Below are positions 38,725 to 47,017 of a DNA stretch of 64,000 nt, piece after piece. The notes beneath the pieces are model-generated. The model saw only the letters and a list, made by a program, of their open reading frames with translations. It had not been told where the DNA came from and ran no database searches. The position numbers and the translations under genes are program-made. Position 1 is the first letter of the stretch. Each line of letters starts with the position of its first letter. Source of the DNA: Endocalyx cinctus (taxonomy: Eukaryota > Ascomycota > Sordariomycetes > Amphisphaeriales > Apiosporaceae); contig BCKC01000005.1 of NCBI GenBank assembly GCA_001600455.1, forward strand, positions 2,666,001 through 2,730,000. Reading direction: 5' to 3'.

Positions 38725-41086
38725 ATGTCTGAGATGGATGAGTCGGAACAAGATGAATATGAAGATTCGGATTACGAGGAACGCCCGAACCGTTGGGAAG
38801 GGCCCCCAACCACTTGGGTGTACCACAATCGCGAAGACATCGATACTATTGCCGCGCTCAACGAAGGGCGTAACCAGGATCTGTCTATTCATCTGTACAA
38901 TACATTTGCCCTGAAAGAAAGACGCGAAAACCCTGGAAGACGAAGATATTCAATTTTCAACCAGGTATTTTTTTTCTTTTCTCTTCATGGCTATCTCTCT
39001 CTTTTTTTTTTTTTTTAACTAAAACATGGGATGATAGGATGTTAGCTGGGCTCCACAAGACTCGTGGACGGCCTGGCCAATGCACCACGAACATGTGCCT
39101 GATCAAGACTTCGTCAAGAGGTCGACTGGTGCTGACGAGCAGTTTTCATTCACTGCCGTTACAGGACAAGACACGGAAGACACCAGTGCACAACTTGAAG
39201 AATCTGTTGCGGCCGCAGTCTTGAAATACGCAAAGGAGAAATTCTACGCCAGACCGAGCGTGGAAAAGAACAACGGCAAGGCCCTAAACCCTTTCACCGA
39301 CTCCTCTGCCGGCGAATCTGGTAACTCTGAAACCTCGCCATCTCCGAGTGATAGACATGAAAAGCACATCAAATATGGGAATACGAGTAAGAACGAGAAT
39401 GAGAACGAGAGGAAAATGACAGATATTGACGAGTTGCTACCACCCCGGAAAAAGCGACGACACCACCTGAAACCTATCGTTTCCGCAGATGACGAGCTAT
39501 CTTATTCGCTCCTACGTCCTTCGGTACGACATGTCTTATCTAAGCTGGACACTACACTCACCATCCTCCACAACACAATGGGGGCTACTCTAAACTACCA
39601 GACAGACACAGGTGCTGAGTCGGAGGATTTTTCCGACGCCTACAGTTTCAGCCGTAGTCGCAGTCGAACCCGTAGTCGTAGTCGCAAGCCTAGAGAGAGG
39701 TCCCTATCGACAAGTGGCAGACGAGGCAGACCGCCCAAGTCTCGCGGGGCCTCCCAAGCGAGAGCATCCGTGGAACCGGAGACCTCGACATCCGGCAAGA
39801 ACGTGGGTGGACGATCAAGGAAATTCTNCCCCCGCCTCGGTGAAGAGACGGACATCGAATACAATCTGCGCATCGCCAGGATGCGCCAACAAGCCACCCA
39901 GTACTCTCCGGACCAGCAGCCAGATTCGTCCGAAGTCGCATCCGGGTCGAAATCCGAAGGAGAGAAGAAAAAGAAGAGTTCGCAGAGTACTCGGCGACGA
40001 GGAGCAGGAGATAATAACGACCGAACCAGACAATCCTCTCCCGAACTTCTCTCCGAGCGGGACGGGAGTACCGCGGGTAAAAAAGAGGCCAGGGATCCCA
40101 GATGGTCGCTACAGTTGGGTCTGCGCGATTGGACCGACGTCCTAGGCGCCGCGTCCCTAGCCGGGTTCCCGGCCGCCGCCGTCGACCGCGCGGCGAGACG
40201 GTGCGCCGACCTGTTCGGGAAGAAGATGGCCCTCCGAACGCTGGCGGAGAACGCGCGAGACGTCGAGGACGAGGTCAAGGTATACGAGCCCGGGATGAAG
40301 TTTCCCGCGCTGGTGGAATACGAAGACTCGGGCCGAGAAAGAGGAGAAGGTAGAGAAGAAGAAACGACGGCGGAAGAATTGGAAGAAGGAGGAGGAGAGA
40401 AACGACCGAGACTTAGTCTGCAGACGTCGATACGATCTACGCCGAAACGGCCCAGGGCGGCGTACTATACTTCGGAAGCGGCTACCGCGTCGTCGCCGAG
40501 TCCTACGAAGATGATGTTCTTCGGCGGCAGCGAGGACCGCCGTCGGAAATCCAAGCGCGTAGCCACGGTCGGGTACTTCTTCTGCCTGCAGGCCGACTGT
40601 CCCCGCGCGAGGGAGGGGTTCTCGCGGAAAACGCATCTCGCGCGGCATATGAAGCTGGTTCACGGATTCGTCATGCCGACGCGTAAAGACAAGGACAAGA
40701 ACAAAGACAACGGTAGACCAGGCCGAGGAGCGGACAAGAGAGGACCGTCATACCTAGATACCGAAGAAGAGGGAATGGGAGAAGGCGGCAGCGCAGACGA
40801 GATGCACGGCTCCGTGCACGTCGACGGGTTTCTGAAACCGATCGCGTTCCGAAGGGGTTGGAGAGGTCCGGATAAATTCGGCGGGCTGGGGAGGCGTAGG
40901 AAAGGGGGTAAGAAAAGGGATAAAGGAAATAGTCGAGATGGGAAGAAAAGATCGGCGAGTCCCCATCCGAGTAGAAGGGCTCCCTCCGTCGAGAAGACCG
41001 ATTCCGAGTATCCCGAAGATGAGGAAGATAGCGATGATGGGAGGGAGTTGGATAAGCTCATTAAGACTGAGATGGTATCTGACTAA
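38725..41086 (+). CDS. RRN9: RRN9-domain protein, RNA polymerase I upstream-activation factor subunit, with a C2H2 finger
   Basis: The model is join(38725..38964, 39038..41086), 762 residues, with one 73-base phase-0 intron. Yeast Rrn9 is a subunit of the upstream activation factor that recruits Pol I machinery to rDNA. The RRN9 signature is at residues about 21-70: RPNRWEGPPTTWVYHN, then LNEGRNQDLSIHLYNTFALK. The rest is largely low-complexity: an RS-like run (SRSRSRTRSRSRK), an AT-hook-like GRRGRPPKSRG, acidic and lysine-rich stretches. A conserved island (WSLQLGLRDWTDVLGAASLAGF, about 430-500) precedes a C2H2-like finger, CLQADCPR...HLARHMKLVH, near residues 620-645. Yeast Rrn9 is much shorter (about 365 residues), so the finger and tail are filamentous-fungal additions. 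One codon contains an N (39828), so one residue is undetermined. Confidence 0.85.
39828..39828. other. Ambiguous base (N) inside the RRN9 coding sequence
   Basis: The only non-ACGT base I noticed in the window, in ttctNccccc within exon 2 of the RRN9-domain gene. It sits next to a C5 run. The frame continues correctly on both sides, so the assembly has the right number of bases here. Confidence 0.95.
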
Positions 41087-41653
41087 GGATTTCGGAAGCT
41101 GTCTTTTGAGATAATTTGCTTCCTGCCTTTTCTCTTTGATCCCTTTATCTTTGAATGATTGGACGGTCGGAAATATATATGCATGTTGAAATACATACTT
41201 AATAATATTGTGCTAGTGATGGTGCACGATTACTGGATTTTATTTAAATATTCCTTTCTAAACAAACATCACTTCAGCCTTTTCGGTTCCCACTCCCTTT
41301 CATGCACTTTCATATGTCTCCGCCTGCACCTGGTCTGTAGACTCCCTGAAGCAACCCCCGCTCCCCTAATCAACCTTCGGGAGAGTGACCAACTCGCACC
41401 ACTCATCTAACGGTCTGTACTGTAAAGATCTTGTCGGAAAGGGGTCTTGAAATTACCTACCATTTGGATGTTATGAAAATGTAAAAGAATAAGGGCCAAT
41501 CCAGACTAGATAGATGGATGTCTTGTAATATACGCCTTTGACGAAAGTAGGTCTATTGCAAAAGATATGGCAACTCGTTATCTAGAAACAATCGGTAAAC
41601 AAACTCAACAAAAAGGAAGACAAGGCAAAAAAAACATTACGAAGAATACTGTG
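41087..41653. other. Spacer between RRN9 and the first tRNA-Ile
   Basis: 567 bases with no gene. An A8 run at 41627-41634 reads as T8 on the minus strand 20 bases past the tRNA 3' end and should be its Pol III terminator. Confidence 0.55.
41627..41634 (-). terminator. Pol III terminator of the minus-strand tRNA-Ile
   Basis: Eight T on the minus strand, 20 bases downstream of the tRNA discriminator base. Pol III stops at runs of four or more T. Confidence 0.7.
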
Positions 41654-41752
41654 TGGTCAGTATGAGGGTCGAACTCATGACCTTCGCATTACTATTTATA
41701 TATAAGATTATATATATTAGTACGACGCTCTAACCGACTGAGCTAACCGACC
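41654..41752 (-). tRNA. tRNA-Ile(AAU), with intron
   Basis: Read on the minus strand the 99 bases fold into a normal cloverleaf. The 7-bp acceptor GGTCGGT pairs with ACTGACC (one G-U), and the D arm is GCTC/GAGC. The anticodon stem TCGTA/TGCGA encloses loop CT-AAT-AA, and the T arm ATGAG-TTCGACC-CTCAT is followed by discriminator A. A 25-base A/T-rich intron (complement of 41690-41714) interrupts the loop one base after the anticodon, the canonical position cut by tRNA-splicing endonuclease. A34 would be edited to inosine to read AUU/AUC/AUA. It is identical over all 99 bases, intron included, to the gene at 42409-42507. Confidence 0.96.
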
Positions 41753-42408
41753 TTGGAAATGTCTCATCTTATTACGACTTAATACTTGGTGAGATGGCAG
41801 GCTGAGTAATTGAACAAGGGGCTGGGCATATTGGTGAACACTGATAAGATTGAAGATGTACGGACAATGTTGTATTCACGTCAATTGGAGTAAGAAAATT
41901 TTCTTAGTGTGGGGCGTACAGACCAACTGAAGTGGCTGAAAAGGTTGGCTTGACTACCTATCCTACACTATAGTAATATTCCGACTTTCACGAAAACGGA
42001 AAAAAATTGTATCGTAGGAACTATTCATGGTTTGTTCGAGTAAATTAACACACTCTTAATTACGAACGCCGGTGCCTACCTTGTAGTTATACACTCGGTT
42101 ACACTTGAAAAGGTTTGAGTATGAACACTTACTATCACTTAGCTAAGTAAACGATCAAAGCCTTTTTTACCAAACTGAATAGATATTACATGATTTTGAG
42201 ATCTCTTTTTATACAACGATGGATCATGGTGCCTGGGTGCTTACACAAAGAGTAGAAAAGAGTACCTAGCAGTAGGTACCCCCGCTATTCCGCCACGCGA
42301 AAAGCGAGCCATTCACTAGTCCGCAGAGAGGTGGGGTAATTCAACAAATGGGAGCCCAAATCTGTTTTGTGTCATAAGAGTTAATAAGAAACGATTCTTC
42401 AACAATAA
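41753..42408. other. Spacer between the two divergent tRNA-Ile genes
   Basis: 656 bases of unique-looking sequence between the two 5' ends. The inverted identity stops exactly at the tRNA ends. No gene is seen. Confidence 0.6.
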
Positions 42409-42507
42409 GGTCGGTTAGCTCAGTCGGTTAGAGCGTCGTACTAATATATATAATCTTATATATAAATAGTAATGCGAAGGTCATGAGTTCGACCCTCATA
42501 CTGACCA
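42409..42507 (+). tRNA. tRNA-Ile(AAU), with intron
   Basis: Plus-strand twin of the tRNA at 41654-41752, with all 99 bases identical. Exon 1 is 42409-42446, the intron 42447-42471 (tatataatcttatatataaa plus tagta) and exon 2 42472-42507. A and B boxes are intact (TTAGCTCAGTCGG and GAGTTCGACCC). A T6 run at 42537-42542 can act as the Pol III terminator. The 3' flank differs from that of the twin. Confidence 0.96.
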
Positions 42508-43087
42508 TTCACACCTTGGTGTCAATGTACCTTATATTTTTTCTTTCTTTTTCTTCTTCTTCGGTCTGATTCATCCTCTCCATCTGTTTTAACTCCTTCT
42601 TAGGTGGAGAGATTACAAATCCCTATTCAAGTAGGAAAGGCAAACCAATGATTCTTTTTTATATCAACTTTTTCCTTTAAAAGATATTTTTGTTTTTGTC
42701 TCCGAATAAAGAGCACCTCTTCGGATTTTAGAACCCCACTTCCACCAAGCAATTAGTTACCTAATCGTCAATAACCCCTCCAAAAATATCCACATCGTTT
42801 CGTATTACCTAAGCCAGCCAACCATCACAGACCATTATACCACGTCAACCTGGCGCCTTCACAATTCGTTTCTGGATTGGAACCTGAGCAACCTGCTGCT
42901 TTAGGGTGATGTCTCAATGAGCAAGATGAGCCACCCCTGAGCCGTCCTTATGTCGATCGAGCCAAGCCGAGTCTTGATCCTTGAGGGAGTTAGCTGCAAG
43001 CTATCTGTCGCAGTCGGGATTATCCATCAAGATAGTATCAAGGCCAGAGGATGATGAATTTTCTTTTTAACCACCCTCACATGAATA
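42508..43087. other. Spacer between tRNA-Ile and the Ank-deaminase gene
   Basis: 580 bases with the tRNA terminator and the 3' flank of the minus-strand gene. Nothing else is recognised. Confidence 0.55.
42537..42542 (+). terminator. Pol III terminator of the plus-strand tRNA-Ile
   Basis: Six T about 30 bases after the tRNA 3' end, followed by more T-rich sequence that can serve as backup. Confidence 0.6.
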
Positions 43088-44647
43088 TCATTTTGGATAC
43101 AGGCAAGTGTAAAATACGGTGATATTTAAACCAAGATTTTTGTTGATGTATTTCACGAATTGGTTGCAGTCTTGACAGATTGGTCGACAGACTAAGATCG
43201 TTGTCTTTTTGAGCGACACCGGGGGCAGCTCCTCCTTCAAAGTCGATAGCTGTTCCTGGCGATATTGCTTCTCACTACGGTTCTCTTTAGAAAACTCTTC
43301 CTCATCCGGTGGACCATCCAGGCTTAGACCCCCGATATCGATTTCGCATTCAGTTTCGTAAGGAAGAAACAAGTGTTTATGGATGAAGTACGCCACCAAC
43401 TGCTTCTCGGCATGGCAAGCGTAATATTGTCCCTGTTTCCCTTGGTCGCGTTTGTGCCTCGGTAGACAGTACCCAATGGAATCACATAGGCGAAGGACCT
43501 CATCCGTCCAACTTCTCCCGGCAATCTGGATGTTAGCCCCTTCATCTGCCCAACGTGCCCAACCACTTAGGGCAGCAACATTCTCAAAATCACTGCCGCG
43601 GTGCAAAACGCCAACCGTCTTGAACTTGTTTGGAATATCAAAGTACGCCACCAGGGCAAGTAGATTTTCCTTCTGTGGGGACCTTGAGAACATAAAACCC
43701 GCTAAACTCGATCTTTTCAGCTCTATATCCGCGGCTTCATCCGTGAGAAAACAAACGATTATCCTACGATCTATGTCTCTCTGCTCTGTGTCCTCTTTAT
43801 ATACTTTTCCAGAGATCTGGAATCGTTCTTCTTTGTTTATTTGCTGGGGCCTCGCAAAGTCGATAGCTAAGACTCGTCGGCCTTCGCGCATACATTCTAC
43901 GTCTTTTCTGGCCTTATGTTTAATTAGGAGTTTGACGTTCTCTAATCTACCCCATAGAGCGGCCTCTGCAAGTGGTGTTCGTCCTTTACGGTTCACAACA
44001 TTTGGGTCAGCCCCTCTTTGGAGTAGGAGCTCAACGATCCGGGGGTGTTCTTCGCAGCAGGCGAGATGCAGTGCGGTATTTCCGGTAACTTCGATATCAT
44101 ATTCTTCTTCTTCTTCTTCGTTAATGGCTTCCTCGGTGTTTGTTCCTTCATCTTCGTCGTCATTGCTAGGCAATTTCTTCCAACAATGAGCCTCAACGCC
44201 GTGGAGGAAGATATCGACTTCGTTAGAGGTTTCAAAGTATTGAAGCAAGTAGTTCTCGTTTCCGGATATCATCTCGCTAAACACAATATCGATTAGGTCT
44301 ATACTAACGCCGCCAACGTCAATCTTCTCCGTTGCATCCGTCCATTTTAGTCGATTGCTGAAATCCGGTGTTATCGAAGGTGCCTCCTCGGGGTGAAAGT
44401 ACTCTGCTGGATTGGATCCGGCCGCGACAAAAAGCGCTCGATCCTTATCGATTTCATATCTCGCTTCCCCTAGTTGTTGGTTTCCATCAAACGGGAACTT
44501 GATTTCGTAGTTCTCTTTGCCGCAGTGAGACAGCCGAGACGTCTTGCCATAACCAGTAAAGCCATGGCGATGAGTTTTTTCGCAATACGGGCAAAGAACA
44601 TACAAGGAGCTTTCATCCCACCATTGCACTTGTGCGTGCGTGGGCAT
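43088..44647 (-). CDS. Ankyrin-repeat protein with a C-terminal cytidine-deaminase-like (DYW-like) domain
   Basis: Intronless, 519 residues. The start is ATG 44647; the upstream in-frame TTG is not used. The N-terminus has a CPYC...HRHGF...HC pattern (about residues 19-42) like a small metal-binding module. An acidic spacer then precedes two ankyrin repeats (about 188-252: GNTALHLACCEEHPRIVELL, GADPNVVNRKGRTPLAEAA). The C-terminal domain has HAE (H412, E414 in CHAEKQLVAYFI) and CxxC (C491, C494 in CRPICQDC). These are the zinc ligands and proton-shuttle glutamate of the deaminase superfamily, in an arrangement like the fungal DYW-like nucleic-acid deaminases that often carry ankyrin repeats. 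Deamination of RNA or DNA bases is inferred, and the substrate is unknown. It lies divergent to the CinA-like gene, 490 bases away. Confidence 0.8.
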   Translation of the reverse strand: MPTHAQVQWWDESSLYVLCPYCEKTHRHGFTGYGKTSRLSHCGKENYEIKFPFDGNQQLGEARYEIDKDRALFVAAGSNPAEYFHPEEAPSITPDFSNRLKWTDATEKIDVGGVSIDLIDIVFSEMISGNENYLLQYFETSNEVDIFLHGVEAHCWKKLPSNDDEDEGTNTEEAINEEEEEEYDIEVTGNTALHLACCEEHPRIVELLLQRGADPNVVNRKGRTPLAEAALWGRLENVKLLIKHKARKDVECMREGRRVLAIDFARPQQINKEERFQISGKVYKEDTEQRDIDRRIIVCFLTDEAADIELKRSSLAGFMFSRSPQKENLLALVAYFDIPNKFKTVGVLHRGSDFENVAALSGWARWADEGANIQIAGRSWTDEVLRLCDSIGYCLPRHKRDQGKQGQYYACHAEKQLVAYFIHKHLFLPYETECEIDIGGLSLDGPPDEEEFSKENRSEKQYRQEQLSTLKEELPPVSLKKTTILVCRPICQDCNQFVKYINKNLGLNITVFYTCLYPK

Positions 44648-45137
44648 TTTTGCTCTAGTTGCTGTATAGGTTTCCAACTAATATGATAAGAGGTCGGGGC
44701 ACAACGGAAATATTGGGTTGGAGAGGCTTTTTAACCACCTACAACACCGTAGTTGTAGTGGTGATAATGATGATGATATGTATATATATAGCTGACAGTA
44801 AGGGGTTCTGTGCAAAAATCACATAACGAGGTGCGGGGTAGACTCTCCATTGGATGAAGCTCGAGACAGTGCATTATGCATATATATATATATATATATA
44901 TATACACACTTACAGCAATATGCTGTTCTTCTACAAGTAAATAGAATGCCGTAGCTAGCTAATGGATTTTCTACGTTGATAGTTGAGCTACAAGATAATT
45001 AAGGCATAGGAACAATATATATTAATTTTAAATCAACCCTTTTTTTTCCCATTGAAAAAATACTTCGTGGGGTATTCATCGGATTTTTTATTTTTCGCGT
45101 GGGATCTCATTGTAAAGCCCTACGTGGTATAACCAAC
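44648..45137. promoter_or_regulatory. Divergent promoter region of the Ank-deaminase and CinA-like genes
   Basis: 490 A/T-rich bases between two outward ATGs, including a (TA)12 run (44881-44904). The last 35 bases include a 21-base motif, gatctcattgtaaagccctac (45103-45123), seen again near 58343 with one mismatch. Confidence 0.5.
44881..44904. repeat. (TA)12 dinucleotide microsatellite
   Basis: Twelve perfect TA units in the divergent promoter region. Confidence 0.9.
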
Positions 45138-45680
45138 ATGTCCACCACCTCGCCACAGCCTCAAGATTTTCCCCCGGCCGAGATCCGCGGGATCCTCGAA
45201 GAAGTGACCGCCCTCCTCAAGTCCCGCGAGCAAACCGTCTGCGTGGTGGAAACGGCGGCGGGCGGCCTGATCAGCAGCTCCCTGCTCAGCTGCCCGGGCG
45301 CCAGCTCCTACTACCGGGGCGGGTTAACGCTGTACACGCTGCCGTCGCGCGTCGCGTACGGGGGCTGGACGGCGGAGACGCTGGCGAACTACGCGGGGCC
45401 CACGACCGACGTCGTGGCGGGTCTGGCGAAGCGCGCGCGCGCCGACCTCGGCGCTACGTACGCGCTCGCCGAGAGCGGCACGGCCGGCCCCACCGGCAAA
45501 GGGGACGCGCCGAATCGGACGCCCGGCTACGTCGCGCTGGCGGTCGATTGCGAGAAGGGCACGTTTGTGCGCGAGTTGAATACGGGGGCGGGACCGGATC
45601 GCGTGGCGAATATGAAGAGGTTTGCGGTCGAGGCGTTGACGTTGCTGAAGGATGTTATTTCGGGCGAGGCGAAGCTTTGA
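45138..45680 (+). CDS. CinA C-terminal-domain protein (PncC-type NMN amidohydrolase-like)
   Basis: Intronless, 180 residues, starting at ATG 45138 (an upstream in-frame GTG is ignored). The whole protein is one CinA_C domain. It has VETAAGGLISSSLLSCPGAS near residue 35, the counterpart of the bacterial ESCTGG-LI---G-S motif, then GGLTLYTLPSRV and AESGTAGPTGKG. In bacteria the stand-alone domain (PncC) removes the amide from nicotinamide mononucleotide as part of NAD salvage. Whether the fungal form does the same is unknown. The coding DNA is very GC-rich, roughly two-thirds G+C by eye, and stands out against A/T-rich flanks. With no introns, this fits an old bacterial acquisition, although CinA-like genes are widespread in ascomycetes. 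Confidence 0.85.
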   Translation: MSTTSPQPQDFPPAEIRGILEEVTALLKSREQTVCVVETAAGGLISSSLLSCPGASSYYRGGLTLYTLPSRVAYGGWTAETLANYAGPTTDVVAGLAKRARADLGATYALAESGTAGPTGKGDAPNRTPGYVALAVDCEKGTFVRELNTGAGPDRVANMKRFAVEALTLLKDVISGEAKL

Positions 45681-46245
45681 GTGTGTGAGTTATGGTCGGT
45701 AAGACTCTGGTGATAGAGTAACCAGGTGGTTCATGAAAGATTATGTTTAATGGGAATTGATTCAAAGGTATCAATTATATTAAGTGCGCGGGCGTTTTCT
45801 AGCCAATAATCAACGAGGTTCATCTTACAGAAATGAAGTCCTCAATAGCTTTCGCGAAGCCTAAAGAGGGTCAATTTATTAATATTATGAATAAGTATAT
45901 TCGTGTTTTGTAACGTCAATCTGGGCACTTGGTATAATGTAACCCCCGGCTGCTTTTACTCAGGTTCGGCTCAGGCCGGCTCAGGATAGCTCAGTTTTCT
46001 CACTGCTGTATCGGAATTATAGTGTGTGATAAGTTGGCGTCCCCGAAGTCCATGCCTTAAGTCACTATTCCATACACTCTTGGAGGACCATAAATGGACG
46101 TTTATAAACAATTTACGTCTTAGCTGGTTAAATTTATTATTTAATAACTTTTCATTCATATTTCTTAATCTTTTAACGTCTTTATGGTCTGAAATTTACC
46201 TTTTTGTTACTCCGTATTAATAAAAAAAAAAGACTATCTACGAGG
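45681..46245. other. Spacer after the CinA-like gene
   Basis: 565 A/T-rich bases. An imperfect ggctcag/agctcag tandem (about 45967-45995) and a ttactccgtatta stretch before an A10 run (46222-46231) are seen. No gene. Confidence 0.5.
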
Positions 46246-46407
46246 ATGGCTGATCGCAATCGCTTTAGTACCGAGGAAGCAATGAAGGGTGTCATTGAGA
46301 GCGGTCGTCTTTCCGAGAAATCTACCATCGATACTCATGTTGCTCGCAAGAAACTCGAAGGTTTGTGTAAGAGATTGATTGGAGATAGGTTTCTTATGGA
46401 GTGTTGA
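46246..46407 (+). CDS. Hypothetical 53-residue ORF or gene fragment
   Basis: An ATG-to-TGA frame encodes a charged, helical-looking 53-residue peptide (MADRNRFSTEEAMKGVIESG, then SEKSTIDTHVARKKLEGLCK). Amino-acid use looks more coding-like than the A/T-rich surroundings. No family is recognised. It could be a small protein, the first exon of a lost gene or a transposon scrap. Confidence 0.25.
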   Translation: MADRNRFSTEEAMKGVIESGRLSEKSTIDTHVARKKLEGLCKRLIGDRFLMEC

Positions 46408-47017
46408 TAACATAGATTAATGCTTAAGGAGGGGAGTTTCTCCAACTATTGTAATGTGCTATGAAATGGCCCCTAAGTAGGCCTGAACTAGCTATAGTTT
46501 ACGCCTAATTCCTATTACTTCATAACCCCTTACAATAAGTCTTGTTTATAAATGTAAGCATTCATAGAGTGAGGTGTGAACGGTAATCAGTAGGAACAAT
46601 TATGACGATACGGGGAACGATACAATATCTCAGAAATAAGTAATTGCATAAGACTTTGACACGAAGAACAGCTAGAATATTGCGTTTAATATGGATGCCC
46701 AAGGGAAAAAAAAGGCAGAAAAAAGAACAAATAAAACCGCCAAGAGAGTGACAGTTAATCCGGGTACTTGACATCTAATGGGATAGGAAAATCAAAACGT
46801 AAAGTACTTGGATAGCTAAATTAACGATGCCGTGCTCTAATGGGGAAGAACCAATGTATGAGTAACGCTAAATGTGATATAAACTAATGCTACAGGGAAT
46901 GAATGCCAGCCAAAAAAAATAAATAAATAAACGATGCATTAGAACGGAGAAAAAAAAAGGGGGGGCGGGAAGGGGGGGAGGAGGAAGAATGGGCCCGGAG
47001 ATGGAAATCAATCGTGT
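46408..47017. other. Spacer before the CrtC-like gene (3' side)
   Basis: 610 bases with A-runs and a purine-rich stretch (gggggggcggga...) at about 46950-46985, just past the CrtC-like stop codon. No gene is seen. Confidence 0.55.

Noticed and set aside
40157..40663. 168-codon minus-strand frame opposite RRN9
   Set aside because: Shadow of the GC-rich, arginine-rich RRN9 exon; composition mirrors the real gene.
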